Positions 35,626 to 44,904 of a stretch of 64,000 nt of DNA are shown here, piece after piece; position 1 is the stretch's first letter, and the number at the start of each line of letters is the position of its first letter. The notes beneath the pieces were generated by a model, which saw only the letters and a list, made by a program, of their open reading frames with translations, made no database searches and was not told the DNA's origin. The DNA comes from a candidate division KSB1 bacterium. GTDB lineage: Bacteria; Zhuqueibacterota; Zhuqueibacteria; Zhuqueibacterales; Zhuqueibacteraceae. Position numbers and translations under genes: made by a program. The DNA is taken from contig JAPDPX010000005.1 in the NCBI GenBank assembly GCA_034506255.1, positions 372,001 to 436,000 of the forward strand, written 5' to 3'.

Positions 35626-36975
35626 ATGAGTTCACAGGCTGCCCAAAAATTCATCTCAGCCACACTCGCGCTCTCCGATATTCGCCACCTCGACGCCGAA
35701 ATCCACGAGCTGATCACGTTCAAAAAAGACCCCGCCCAAATCGCGGAATACTTGAGCCGGCGCTTCGGTCACAGCAGCCAGTTGCAGATCAAAATTGTCG
35801 ACAACAAGGCCGAGCTGCGCTGGCTGCTGCCGGCGATGAACCCCGAAGCCGAAAGCCTGCATCGCGAAGCCATGGCCTTCGCCAAGCAGCGTGACTTTGC
35901 CAAGGCCATTGCTCGCTGGACACAGGCGCTGGCGAAAAACCCCTGGGATCCCGATTACTACTTCAATCTCGGCATTGCCTGCTTCGCCAACAAAAATTAC
36001 AAGGAGGCGGTTGAAAATTTCCGCCAGGCGGTCACGCTCTGCCCGATCTATCATCGCGCGCATTTGATTCTGGGCACGATTCTGCTGAAGATGCGCAAGT
36101 TTGCCGAAGCCGAGGGCCATCTCAAAGAGAGCATCTTCTTCGATCCGCGCAATGCGCTCGCCCATCTCAACCTCGGTGCGGTCTACAGCATTCTCAAAAA
36201 ATACAAAGAAGGCATCGCCAGCTTTCAGCGCGCCATCGAACTCTCGCCCAACGAGATCCGCGCCTACTTCGGCCTGGCCAAGATCTATGCCATCCTCGGC
36301 GATACTGAAAACGCCAATCTCAATTACCGCAAAGTCATCGAGCTCGATCCCAAGCATGCGCTGGCGGCACACGCCAAGCGCAGCATCATCTCCGCAGCGC
36401 CCACGGTGGAAACTGCCGATCTCGAAAGTCTGTACGCCGAGGGTTACAAGGCTTTTTTGTATTCGGATTTCAAAGGCGCCGCACGCATGTACCAGAAGTA
36501 TTTGGAGAAAAAGCCCGATGATGACCAGGTGTGGGCGGCTTTGGGGGTGGCGCTGCAGCGTGCCGGTGCGCCGGATCGTGCGGTCAAGGCTTTTGCCCAG
36601 GCGAGCAAACTCAATCCTGCAAAAGGGCTTTATTTCAAGCAACTGGCCATCGCCTGCGACCTCATCGACCGGCCGGCGGAGGCGGTGAAGGCTTTCGAAC
36701 AGGCGAGCGAACTGGGCAAGGGGGATTCGGTGATGCTGGCGGTGTGGGGTAAAAATCTCATCAAACTGAACCGGCTGACGGAGTCCATTCCGCAACTCGA
36801 GCGTGGTGTAAAATTGAACCGTTCCAACCTGCTGGCGCACTACTATCTCGCCATGGCGCTCATCAAGATGAACGAAGTCGAGCGTGCCATCTCCCATCTG
36901 GAAACGATTCTGGGCGCCAAGGTCAACACGCCCTTGAAGGAGCAGGCGCAGGAACTGCTGCGCAAGGTAGCCTGA
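35626..36975 (+). CDS. Tetratricopeptide repeat protein
   Basis: A 449-residue soluble protein without signal peptide. Residues 1-75 form a non-repeat N-terminal domain, followed by about ten TPR units in two groups (about 80-270 and 275-445), e.g. DYYFNLGIACFANKNYKEAVENF and ALAHLNLGAVYSILKKYKEG. TPR arrays are protein-docking scaffolds and the partner is unknown. ATG 35626 was preferred over a TTG 42 bases upstream because the latter has no support; ribosome binding is weak at both. A perfect hairpin lies right after the stop. Confidence 0.8.
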   Translation: MSSQAAQKFISATLALSDIRHLDAEIHELITFKKDPAQIAEYLSRRFGHSSQLQIKIVDNKAELRWLLPAMNPEAESLHREAMAFAKQRDFAKAIARWTQALAKNPWDPDYYFNLGIACFANKNYKEAVENFRQAVTLCPIYHRAHLILGTILLKMRKFAEAEGHLKESIFFDPRNALAHLNLGAVYSILKKYKEGIASFQRAIELSPNEIRAYFGLAKIYAILGDTENANLNYRKVIELDPKHALAAHAKRSIISAAPTVETADLESLYAEGYKAFLYSDFKGAARMYQKYLEKKPDDDQVWAALGVALQRAGAPDRAVKAFAQASKLNPAKGLYFKQLAIACDLIDRPAEAVKAFEQASELGKGDSVMLAVWGKNLIKLNRLTESIPQLERGVKLNRSNLLAHYYLAMALIKMNEVERAISHLETILGAKVNTPLKEQAQELLRKVA

Positions 36976-36978
36976 AAG

Positions 36979-37009
36979 CACAAGAGACGGCTGGTGGCCG
37001 TCTCTTGTG
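36979..37009. terminator. Strong hairpin between convergent genes
   Basis: CACAAGAGACGGC (36979-36991), loop TGGTG and GCCGTCTCTTGTG (36997-37009): a perfect 13-bp stem starting 3 bases after the TPR gene stop and ending 28 bases before the stop of the convergent gene. No T-run follows on either side, so a bidirectional hairpin terminator or mRNA 3' protector is likely. Confidence 0.6.
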
Positions 37010-37037
37010 TCTACCACGCATCGTCCATTCTGCGAGA

Positions 37038-37613
37038 CTACTCTTCCCTGGTTTGCCGGTTGCTTTGTTCGATCTTGGCCTGCACGCTCTTCAGACGCTT
37101 GTCGAAACTCTTCTGCTCGGTCAACAGCTGTTCCTTCATCTCCAACAATTCCAGCATCCGTTCCAGCGCTTCAATTTTCTTGGCTAAAAAGCTGTTCGCC
37201 GCGATGTTGGCTTGCATGGCTTTCAGATCGGGCGCGGCCGGATTCCGATCCACCAGAGTCGCGCCGGGATTTTTGGTGCCTTCGATCGACTGCAGCAGTG
37301 CCGTGGAGAGATCGACCGGTTGCGCCGGCGCTCCAGGTTTTGGGGAGGCCGTGGCAGGCGGCGTGGCCGCCGGCGTCGCCTCATCAAGCTGCAATTCAAA
37401 CTCCTTGTCCAGTTCCTGTAATCTGGCCAGCAGGGAGGCCTTGGCTTCCGCCAGTGTCGTTTCCCTGGCTTCCAATGCCGTTGCCGGCGGCTTGGCATTG
37501 GCACGCGCCACTGCTTGTGCCCGCGCCGCACTCACGCCGCACACCAACATCAAACCGGCCAGCGCCCATCCCTGAAACACCCGCACGCTCCCTTTGATGG
37601 ATTGAATCTTCAT
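37038..37613 (-). CDS. Exported coiled-coil protein of unknown function
   Basis: A 191-residue protein with a signal peptide (GWALAGLMLVCGVSAARAQ, cut near residue 33), a charged helix, a Pro/Ala-rich linker (TPAATPPATASPKPG) and a C-terminal coiled-coil (about residues 130-185). AAGGAAGAAGGC precedes ATG 37613. No domain is recognised. It is probably a periplasmic spacer or scaffold, but nothing in the sequence names a partner. Confidence 0.7.
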   Translation of the reverse strand: MKIQSIKGSVRVFQGWALAGLMLVCGVSAARAQAVARANAKPPATALEARETTLAEAKASLLARLQELDKEFELQLDEATPAATPPATASPKPGAPAQPVDLSTALLQSIEGTKNPGATLVDRNPAAPDLKAMQANIAANSFLAKKIEALERMLELLEMKEQLLTEQKSFDKRLKSVQAKIEQSNRQTREE

Positions 37614-38031
37614 GATGCCTTCTTCCTTAAGTTGATGTTGTGCAGCTCCTGCTGAGGAGTCGCTTGAATTTCGTTCCCGCCCAGTCTTTAGCAAAAATGC
37701 GGCCAACTTCCCCACCCAGCCGCCCGGGTGTGAAATTCCGTGGGCAGGTAAAAAGCCGATGCCGGCGGGCGGCTCTTCGTCAAGCAACACCGGATTTTAT
37801 CAACAGGTTAGATCATGCCGCGCCAGTTTGTGCCCCAGGCCCGCCCCTGCCACAAGCCCAGTGCGGCGCGCGCGAGGCCCGTACGCACACTTTCATCTTC
37901 TTCTCACAAACACAAGATCGTATCTGAGCCGCCGCTGACTTACAGCTTTGGAACTTGTAAAAGTTGTAAAAAAATGATTTGCAATTTGGGCCGCGCGAAT
38001 GTATTATATCAAAAAATCTTGATATGCTGAT
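37614..38031. other. Divergent intergenic region
   Basis: About 420 bases between two divergent genes. The right end carries the promoter and operator of the ArsR-methyltransferase gene (37979-38025). The promoter of the leftward gene was not identified. No other gene is supported. Confidence 0.5.
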
Positions 38032-38033
38032 AT
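37979..38033 (+). promoter_or_regulatory. Promoter with overlapping palindromic operator (SahR-like)
   Basis: TTGCAA (37979-37984), 17 bases, TATTAT (38002-38007). Directly on it lies a perfect inverted repeat, ATATCAA (38006-38012), 6 bases, TTGATAT (38019-38025), with a further TGATAT half-site (38028-38033) running into the start codon. A repressor bound here would block the -10 and the transcription start. The natural binder is the ArsR-type protein encoded next. Confidence 0.6.
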
Positions 38034-38976
38034 GAATTCGGATCTGTTGCAAGTGTTCAAGGCCTTGGCGGATGAAACCCGTCTGCGCCTGCTCGCGGTT
38101 TTGGCGCAGGGCGATTTCAACGTCAACGAGCTGATCGAAATTCTGCGCATGGGGCAGTCGCGCATTTCGCGACATCTCAAAATCCTGGCGGAATGCGGGC
38201 TGGTCGTCAGCCGGCGTGAGGGGCATTGGACATTCTACTCACTCACGCCACCCAACGGCAGGGTGGAGCTGGGCGAAGCAGCAAGCCTGGCGCTGAAGGC
38301 TGCGGCCCGGCTTCGCTCGCGCGAAACGGATTTGCAACAGATCGAATCGATCGTGCAGCGCCGCCGGCAGGCGAGCCAAAGGTATTTCGACCGTGTCGGT
38401 CCGGAATGGGAGCGCCTGCAGCGGGAGGTACTGGACAGTAGTTACTACCGCGAGCATGTGTTGCGGCATTTACCCCAGGGGCGCGAGAGCGCAGCTGATC
38501 TGGGCGCCGGTGCCGGGCTGCTGCTGCCGGCGCTGTTGCAACGCTTTCAGCGGGTGATCGCGATCGATTCCTCCCGCACCATGCTGCGTGTGGCTGCCGA
38601 TTACGTGGCGCAGGAGATGCCCGCCGCGCTGGCGCGCTGCGATTTTCGCCTGGGTGAAATCGAGCATCTGCCGCTGCCGGATGCGGCGGTGGAGGCGGCG
38701 GTGGCCTGCATGGTGCTGCATCATGTTTCGCAGCCGGCCGGTGCCCTGGCAGAAATTTTTCGCATACTCAAACCCGGCGGCACGCTGGTCATCGCCGATT
38801 TGCTGCAGCATGAGGTCGTGGAAATGCGGGAGAAGTACGCCGATCTCTGGCTCGGCTTCAAACGCGCCGACCTGAACAAATGGCTGATCGCGGCCGGCTT
38901 TGCGCCGCCCCAATCGGAGATTCTTGCCAAAAACGAAACGATGAAGGTTCTCATCTTCCAAGCAACCAAACCTTAG
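38032..38976 (+). CDS. ArsR-type regulator fused to a SAM methyltransferase (SahR-like)
   Basis: A 314-residue fusion. Residues 1-95 are an ArsR winged helix ([20 protein letters not shown], then [19 protein letters not shown]). Residues about 135-310 are a class I methyltransferase with SAM motif [16 protein letters not shown] and [22 protein letters not shown]. In several phyla such a fusion sits beside ahcY and senses S-adenosylhomocysteine. The gene is 8 bases upstream of ahcY and its promoter carries a palindrome, so it likely represses both genes when homocysteine cycling is sufficient. The methyltransferase fold may serve as ligand sensor rather than enzyme. The mRNA leader is only about 18 bases, with no clear ribosome binding site. 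Confidence 0.85.
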   Translation: MNSDLLQVFKALADETRLRLLAVLAQGDFNVNELIEILRMGQSRISRHLKILAECGLVVSRREGHWTFYSLTPPNGRVELGEAASLALKAAARLRSRETDLQQIESIVQRRRQASQRYFDRVGPEWERLQREVLDSSYYREHVLRHLPQGRESAADLGAGAGLLLPALLQRFQRVIAIDSSRTMLRVAADYVAQEMPAALARCDFRLGEIEHLPLPDAAVEAAVACMVLHHVSQPAGALAEIFRILKPGGTLVIADLLQHEVVEMREKYADLWLGFKRADLNKWLIAAGFAPPQSEILAKNETMKVLIFQATKP

Positions 38977-38984
38977 AGGACGAC

Positions 38985-40352
38985 ATGTACGAAACCGAAG
39001 TCATCACCTCACAAGCCGTCACCAACGGTGCCAACGGCAGGAACGCAACGACGCTGCCCCATCGCCCGCCCTACAAAGTCGCCGACATTTCCCTGGCGGC
39101 GTGGGGCCGCCGCGAGATCGAACTGGCGGAGAAGGAAATGCCCGGCCTGATGGCGCTGCGCGAAGAGTATCGCAGCCAGCAGCCGTTGAAGGGCGCACGC
39201 ATTGCCGGCTCGCTGCACATGACCATCGAGACCGCGGTGCTGATCGAAACCCTGGTGGCGCTCGGTGCGAAGGTGCGCTGGGCCTCCTGCAACATTTTCT
39301 CCACCCAGGATCATGCCGCGGCTGCCATCGCCGCCGCCGGCATCCCGGTGTTCGCGTGGAAGGGCGAAACCGAAGAGGAATACTGGTGGTGCACCGAGCA
39401 GACGCTGTATTTCGACAATGGCGAAGGCCCGAACATGATCGTCGATGACGGCGGTGATCTGACCTACTTCGTGCACAACAAAATGCCGCAGTTTCTGCCC
39501 GGCATCAAAGGCATCACCGAGGAGACCACCACCGGCGTGCACGCCCTCTACAAAATGTTGAAGGAGGGCCGCCTCAAAGTCCCGGCGATCAACGTCAACG
39601 ACTCGGTGACCAAGAGCAAGTTCGACAATCTCTACGGCTGCCGCGAATCGCTGGCCGACGGCATCAAACGGGCCACCGACGTCATGCTGGCCGGCAAGGT
39701 GGCGGTGGTGGCCGGTTACGGCGACGTCGGCAAGGGCTCGGCCCAATCGCTGCGCGGTTTCGGCTGCCGCGTGGTGATCAGCGAAATTGACCCCATCTGC
39801 GCACTGCAGGCGGCGATGGAGGGTTATCAGGTGGCGACCATCGATGATTTCGTCGAGACCGCGGATATCTTTGTCACGGCCACCGGCTGCAAAGACGTCA
39901 TCACGCTCGAGCATCTTCAAAGGATGAAAGACGGCGCCATCGTCTGCAACATCGGCCATTTCGACATCGAAATTCAGGTCGCCCGCCTCAATGCCTTTCC
40001 CGGCATCCGCAAAATCGAGATCAAGCCCCAGGTGGACAAGTACATCTTTCCGGACGGCCATTCGATTCTGTTGCTTGCCGAAGGCCGGCTGGTCAATCTG
40101 GGCTGTGCCAGCGGCCATCCGTCGTTCGTGATGTCCAACTCTTTCACCAACCAGGTGCTGGCGCAGATCGAGCTGTTCAACAATCACTACGAGGTCGGCG
40201 TTTACATGCTGCCCAAGAAGCTCGACGAAAAGGTCGCCCGGCTGCATTTGGACAAGCTCGGCGCCAAACTCACCAAACTCACCCCGGAACAGGCCGCGTA
40301 TTTGGATGTCCCGGTCGACGGCCCGTTCAAACCCGCGCATTACCGCTATTGA
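38985..40352 (+). CDS. ahcY: Adenosylhomocysteinase
   Basis: A 455-residue NAD-dependent hydrolase. Visible landmarks are the substrate region [32 protein letters not shown], the [19 protein letters not shown] segment with catalytic Lys and Asp, NAD-binding [10 protein letters not shown] and the C-terminal PFKPAHYRY. It splits S-adenosylhomocysteine into adenosine and homocysteine, relieving inhibition of methyltransferases. ATG 38985 has AGAGGA just upstream. It is co-transcribed with the regulator before it and followed by a textbook terminator. Confidence 0.97.
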   Translation: MYETEVITSQAVTNGANGRNATTLPHRPPYKVADISLAAWGRREIELAEKEMPGLMALREEYRSQQPLKGARIAGSLHMTIETAVLIETLVALGAKVRWASCNIFSTQDHAAAAIAAAGIPVFAWKGETEEEYWWCTEQTLYFDNGEGPNMIVDDGGDLTYFVHNKMPQFLPGIKGITEETTTGVHALYKMLKEGRLKVPAINVNDSVTKSKFDNLYGCRESLADGIKRATDVMLAGKVAVVAGYGDVGKGSAQSLRGFGCRVVISEIDPICALQAAMEGYQVATIDDFVETADIFVTATGCKDVITLEHLQRMKDGAIVCNIGHFDIEIQVARLNAFPGIRKIEIKPQVDKYIFPDGHSILLLAEGRLVNLGCASGHPSFVMSNSFTNQVLAQIELFNNHYEVGVYMLPKKLDEKVARLHLDKLGAKLTKLTPEQAAYLDVPVDGPFKPAHYRY

Positions 40353-40370
40353 GCCGGAAGCTGCAAACAG

Positions 40371-40402
40371 AAAAGGCGCAGGCAAATGCCTGCGCCTTTT
40401 TT
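40371..40402. terminator. Bidirectional intrinsic terminator
   Basis: AAAAGGCGCAGGC (40371-40383), loop AAAT, GCCTGCGCCTTTT (40388-40400) and then TT. The A-run on the other arm makes it work for both ahcY (plus) and the patatin gene (minus), whose stop is at 40424. Confidence 0.9.
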
Positions 40403-40423
40403 ATTGCGGTCGAATCATGCCGC

Positions 40424-43150
40424 TCAAAAAGCGTGGCCAAACTGGAAGTACACCCGCTTCTGCCTGCCCTCGAAAAGCCCGACGGCCACGCCCGCCGGAC
40501 CCAGCGGTGTGGCGACAGTCAAGGCCATGCCAATGCCGTTGCGGATCTTGCGATAGGAAGTGTCCTTGCGATCCACCCATACGCCGCCCCAATCATAACG
40601 CAAACTCAGGTAGGTATCCAGCAGGGGCCGCTTGCGCAGTTGGTAGCGATATTCCATGCTGCCGAGGAGCAAATGCCGGCCGACGAATTCCTGGTCGCGC
40701 AGGCCGTAAAGGTCATGCGGCCCGCCGAGTTTGAATTGCTCGCTGAATGGCGTGGTTTCCTCCGCCGCGCCCAGGACAAAACGGTAGCGCAAGGTGTGCG
40801 GGCCGGCGGAGTCGAACGATTCCAACTGCGCCTGAAATTTGGAGAATGTGACCAGTCCGCCGTCAAACGGGCGAAAGTATTCATACGCCAAATGCAGGTA
40901 GCGGCCGGTGCGGGTGAAAGGGAACTGATCACGGGTATCGAGAATTGAACGCAGCGTCAGGCTGTTCAAGCGCGCCGTGCCCACCGGGTAGCCGCTGCCC
41001 GACAGGCTGCGCAACCGCACCTCCTCCGAGCGCAACTCCAGGGCGATGCCGCCCAACCGGCTCACCTGCTGCCCCAGAGAGGCACGCACGCCCCACCGGC
41101 GCTCGTCATAGGCACCCCGGGGGTCGGGGTGGCCCGGCAAATAGGTGAGATTCTCGCGCAACTCATGATAGACACTGGTGGCCAGGTTGAGATAAGTGTG
41201 CGCGAAACGATCCGCATACCAGGACAGCCGCGCCACCTGATCGCGCTCACCCAGGTTGCCGTGCCACAACAGCCGCGTGCCGGTGCCAAAAAGGTTCTCG
41301 TTTCCCACTTCGGCAAACACGCGGGTGCCGCGTTCACTTTCCGAGAAGATGCCCAAACGCAGCAGGGTGTAGGGTTTTTCCTCGACTTTGAATTTGACCA
41401 GCGCGCTGCCGTCGGGCAGCCGCACCAGGCTCAGTCCCACTTTTTCGAACAGGCCGGTGTTGTGAAGATTGACCACGCTTTGCTGCGCGGCTTTGGAGTT
41501 GAAAATCTCGCCGCGCTCGAGCGTGAATTCGCGCTGCGCCACGAAAGCCCTGGTGTGCACCAAACCCTCGCACACGATGTCGGCAATCCGGCCTTCCTCC
41601 ACCGTAATGACCAGCGCCCCGTTGCTGGAATCAAACTCCACGCTGCGGATTTCCGCCAGCGCGTAGCCCTCCTGTCGGTATTTTTCCAACAGATTGGTCA
41701 AATCCCGCCGGCCGCGCAGATGATTCAGACGTTCGCCCAGGCGCGATTGCAGGCAGGCAAAGAGCTCGAGATCGGAATAAACCGTGTTGCCTTCGAAGCG
41801 CAGGCTGCGGAGAACGGGATTGCTTTCGGCTTCGAAATAGAGCGTATCGTTCCGCAGTACCGCGCTGACGCGGCGGTAGTCGCCGCTGGCATAGAGCTGA
41901 TCGACTTGTTGCTGAATCGCCTCGGCACTGAGCCGGCCTCCGCCATTGCCCATCCCGGCCAGCGGCAGGGCCTCCACCGGCACGCCACGCACGGCGAAGT
42001 GGCGGACCGCATAAGGTGCCGCCGCGCCGTTGGCAGCGCTCGCCTGCACCTGACCGCAAAGCCGGCGGATGCGATCCATCTGCGCCAGGGTTTTTTGATA
42101 GCCCAGCTCGATCAGCGAATCCAGCCGGGAGAAATCGAGCGAGGGCCGCGGCTCCTCGCGCAGAGAGATCAACACGTCGGCGCGGGCCGCCTGCTCACGA
42201 TTCCGTTCCTGCTGCATGATGGTGGTGACTTGATCGGCAAATTCCCAGGGCATGCTGAGATGCTCCTGGCTGCGCAAATTGGAGGTGGCATCCACCGCGA
42301 TGACGACCTCCATGCCCATGCGCCGCACCACGTCCACTGGAATGTTGTTGAGCAGGCCGCCATCGACGAGCAGGTGATTCTGGCGTGGCACCGGAGAGAG
42401 TAAAAACGGAATGGCGGCGGAGGCGCGCATGGCCTCGGCCAAATCCCCGCGGTCGATCAGCACCTCCCTGCCGCTGTTGACATCGGTGGCGACAGCGCGG
42501 AAGGGAATGCGCAAATTGTCAAAGCTGGAGCTGGCCCAGTAGTTGGCCTTGAGGGTGAGTTCGGTGAGCACAGATTGCAGTTTCTGGCCGGCGGTGAGCG
42601 CCCGCGGCCATGCCGGCTTCCACCCGCGCAGTCGCACTTGCAGATAGGTGCGATCATGCTCCTGCTTTTGGCTGAGCAGCAGATCGCGGCGCTGTGGCTC
42701 GTCGCGCAAAAGCGTTTCCCAGTCAAGCTGGTGCACAATCTCGCGCAGTTGGCGGGCGGAATAACCTGCGGCATACAAGCCGCCGATGATGCTGCCCATA
42801 CTGGTGCCGACGATCAGATCGATGCCAACTTCGTGCTCCTCCAGGGCCTGCAGCACACCGATTTGCGCCAGGCAGCGGCTGCCGCCGCCGCTCAGCGCCA
42901 GCCCCACGCGCGGATGTGCCAGCTCGTGAAATGCCACGAAAGCATGCGGCGGCCGCACCAATTTGCCCAGGCGCGGTGTAAAAACCAGCGCACCGCCCGG
43001 GCGCAGCCGGCTGGAGTCCGCCGCAGGCAGACGGGCAGCTCTGCCGAAACCGACAGTGATAGCTACGAAAGCAGCAACGAAGAAAACGAAGGCAAAGGGA
43101 TGTGAGGCGGCGACAGACTGACGAGAGGACCAAATCACGCGAGCGGGCAC
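40424..43150 (-). CDS. Patatin-like phospholipase with POTRA and Omp85-type barrel
   Basis: A 908-residue outer-membrane protein: a signal region (about 15-40), a patatin domain (about 82-290) with oxyanion loop ALSGGGSRC, nucleophile Ser117 in GTSMGS and the catalytic Asp in LLVDGGLLNN, then POTRA-like repeats (about 400-560) and a C-terminal 16-strand-type barrel ending in Phe. This is the order of type Vd autotransporters such as PlpD of Pseudomonas, although related proteins in FCB bacteria keep the lipase attached. It would hydrolyse phospholipids in the periplasm or outside. The start is GTG 43150 with poor ribosome binding. A tRNA terminator ends only 28 bases upstream. Confidence 0.88.
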   Translation of the reverse strand: MPARVIWSSRQSVAASHPFAFVFFVAAFVAITVGFGRAARLPAADSSRLRPGGALVFTPRLGKLVRPPHAFVAFHELAHPRVGLALSGGGSRCLAQIGVLQALEEHEVGIDLIVGTSMGSIIGGLYAAGYSARQLREIVHQLDWETLLRDEPQRRDLLLSQKQEHDRTYLQVRLRGWKPAWPRALTAGQKLQSVLTELTLKANYWASSSFDNLRIPFRAVATDVNSGREVLIDRGDLAEAMRASAAIPFLLSPVPRQNHLLVDGGLLNNIPVDVVRRMGMEVVIAVDATSNLRSQEHLSMPWEFADQVTTIMQQERNREQAARADVLISLREEPRPSLDFSRLDSLIELGYQKTLAQMDRIRRLCGQVQASAANGAAAPYAVRHFAVRGVPVEALPLAGMGNGGGRLSAEAIQQQVDQLYASGDYRRVSAVLRNDTLYFEAESNPVLRSLRFEGNTVYSDLELFACLQSRLGERLNHLRGRRDLTNLLEKYRQEGYALAEIRSVEFDSSNGALVITVEEGRIADIVCEGLVHTRAFVAQREFTLERGEIFNSKAAQQSVVNLHNTGLFEKVGLSLVRLPDGSALVKFKVEEKPYTLLRLGIFSESERGTRVFAEVGNENLFGTGTRLLWHGNLGERDQVARLSWYADRFAHTYLNLATSVYHELRENLTYLPGHPDPRGAYDERRWGVRASLGQQVSRLGGIALELRSEEVRLRSLSGSGYPVGTARLNSLTLRSILDTRDQFPFTRTGRYLHLAYEYFRPFDGGLVTFSKFQAQLESFDSAGPHTLRYRFVLGAAEETTPFSEQFKLGGPHDLYGLRDQEFVGRHLLLGSMEYRYQLRKRPLLDTYLSLRYDWGGVWVDRKDTSYRKIRNGIGMALTVATPLGPAGVAVGLFEGRQKRVYFQFGHAF

Positions 43151-43177
43151 TCCAAAACTCAGAACGGCAGGTTAAAA

Positions 43178-43213
43178 AAAAAGGGTCACAGCGCACTTGC
43201 CATAACCCTTTTT
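43178..43213 (-). terminator. Intrinsic terminator after the tRNA-Asp gene
   Basis: On the minus strand AAAAAGGGT and ACCCTTTTT enclose a partly paired 18-base loop and are followed by more T residues. It ends the DUF3098-like/tRNA-Val/tRNA-Asp transcript. Confidence 0.7.
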
Positions 43214-43223
43214 GTTCCGCGAG

Positions 43224-43298
43224 CGGGGCCGACGGGACTTGAACCCGCGATCTTCGGCTTGACAGGCCGACGTGTTAACCAGGCTACACCACGACCCC
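43224..43298 (-). tRNA. tRNA-Asp (anticodon GTC)
   Basis: Acceptor GGGGTCG / CGGCCCC, anticodon stem around loop CTGTCAA (anticodon GTC), T arm with GGTTCAAGTCCC and discriminator G as expected for Asp. CCA is not encoded. Confidence 0.95.
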
Positions 43299-43366
43299 GA
43301 ACTTTTCCTCCTGCACGGCAGCACAACATTTTTGCTGCAACCGGCCAACTCGACACCACACGGGCT

Positions 43367-43443
43367 TGGTGGGCGATAGTGGACTTGAACCACTGGCCTC
43401 CTGCTTGTAAGGCAGGCGCTCTGACCATCTGAGCTAATCGCCC
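43367..43443 (-). tRNA. tRNA-Val (anticodon TAC)
   Basis: Acceptor GGGCGAT / ATCGCCC, anticodon stem CCTGC / GCAGG around loop CTTACAA (anticodon TAC), T arm with GGTTCAAGTCC and discriminator A. CCA is encoded at the 3' end (43369-43367). It lies 68 bases before tRNA-Asp on the same strand. Confidence 0.95.
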
Positions 43444-43495
43444 GGCGGGCCGGAAGGACCCCGCAGACCGGCGACCCTGCCGCAACAGGCTGCGC

Positions 43496-43786
43496 CTAGC
43501 GCCCGTCTCCTTTCGTGTGGTCAGGGAGTGCGCTGCTTCTGCTCTGATAAAGAATCGCCACAGGGATCACCACGCAGTAGCCAATCACCAGCAGTATCGG
43601 CGCGACTGTCAGGGTCCAAAAGCCATCCACCGGTGGTTGCGCCAGGGCGACATATCCCGCAATGATCAGCAAAATTCCCAGCCCGAACAGAAGGTAATTG
43701 GTGCGTGTGAAGGGCAGTTTCACCACGATTTTGGCTGCGGACTTGCGTGTCGCCCGGCGGAGCTCTTTGATCTTCACTTCCTTCAT
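43496..43786 (-). CDS. Small two-helix membrane protein (DUF3098-like)
   Basis: A 96-residue protein: a basic N-terminus, one membrane segment near residues 32-48 (YLLFGLGILLIIAGYVAL), a short loop with QPPVDGFWTLTVAP and a second segment near 60-82. The layout and the loop resemble DUF3098, a family of unknown function typical of Bacteroidota relatives that often lies in a conserved housekeeping position. AAGGATCGTC precedes ATG 43786, and a near-consensus promoter lies 30 bases upstream. It shares that transcript with tRNA-Val and tRNA-Asp. Confidence 0.75.
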   Translation of the reverse strand: MKEVKIKELRRATRKSAAKIVVKLPFTRTNYLLFGLGILLIIAGYVALAQPPVDGFWTLTVAPILLVIGYCVVIPVAILYQSRSSALPDHTKGDGR

Positions 43787-43815
43787 GACGATCCTTGTTG
43801 AATTTTGCGCCGCGC

Positions 43816-43844
43816 AATATAAGAAAGGGGCAACACTTTGTCAA
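43816..43844 (-). promoter_or_regulatory. Promoter of the DUF3098-like/tRNA unit
   Basis: On the minus strand TTGACA (43844-43839), 17 bases and TATATT (43821-43816). This is the best match to a vegetative promoter in the window and lies 30 bases before the ATG, as expected for a unit carrying tRNA genes. Confidence 0.75.
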
Positions 43845-44499
43845 TCAAAATAAAAAATCATGCCGGCGGCCCTCCCAACGACTCGGGCAGCAGATACGGT
43901 CGGCAAATTTTCCGGCGCAGCTCGGGAGATTTTTTTTGCGCTGCGCCAACACACGATCATCACGCCTGCCGAAGTCCGGCGATCAAAACCGAAATCGCTC
44001 GAAGTCAAGTTGTGAAATGGGGTTGTCAAACGACTGGTGCAAGACTGAGCAAACTCTGTCCCGAGAATCAAGCAGCGCCAACAGGCAAATTCCTACCATG
44101 CAACGAGGCAGGATCAGCTATTGATTGCAATAAATGGCCGGGAGACAACGCCAGAGGCAAACAATTCGAGAAATCACCCGATCCGGATTTCAAAGTGGCG
44201 GGGAAAAAGGGCAATGATCCACGGGCGGGAAACACCGCGCAATATTTCAAAAAGTTGGCCCGCTCACAGAAAAACAGATTCCACAGGCAAGAAAGGCAGG
44301 ATGGGATAAAAATCCTTGGGAATTTGGGGATGTTCTTTGTCTCGTGATTTTCACTCTGCGTGGCAACGTTTCTTGTGGTCGAGAGATTTTCCCAATACCC
44401 CGGGCAATAAAGTGGAAATCGCGGTTACTTTCGGCCTGGGCCGTACGCTTAATCAAGCTCGAACATTGCCATCAAACAGACCATCCTGACAGCGGGCGG
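43845..44499. other. AT-richer intergenic region, no supported gene
   Basis: About 650 bases between the tRNA-unit promoter and the interrupted gene. GC content is visibly lower than in the surrounding genes. Open frames exist on both strands, but none has a start signal or protein-like sequence. It looks like accessory DNA next to the insertion sequence. Confidence 0.45.
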
Positions 44500-44904
44500 T
44501 CAATTCCCATAACTGATGTAGACGCTCAAATTCTTAAACGCACCCAGCCGATGGGCACTCGTGTAGCGAGGGGAACCAATGGTGTATCCGACAACACTCC
44601 CTGTTGCCAAGGCCGATCTCCGGGTCTGTTGCCCTTTGAAGCCGTGGACTCGCTGGGAATTGAAGTACTCTTCAACAAGGAAGCCGCGGTACTCGTGCAA
44701 CCAATCCGATGTCTCCCGCCAAAAGACGTCAACAACTCCGCCATTACCAACCCTGCGGTAAAAATTGGGGTTCGCCGCAGCACTGGTATTGGTTCGGAGT
44801 TTCATCCAGCCATCGTCAAAGCTCCCGCTCAGGTCGCCCGCCGGAATGTATCCATACCCCTCTTCGACAACCTGCCCTTGAGACACGATATAGTAGTTAA
44901 GAGC

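Noticed and set aside
38977-38984. SAH or SAM riboswitch in front of ahcY
   Set aside because: Only 8 bases separate ahcY from the regulator gene, leaving no room for an aptamer; control is better explained by the palindromic operator.
43845-44499. Open frames on both strands in the AT-richer gap
   Set aside because: No ribosome binding site, no protein-like composition and mutual overlap of the frames.
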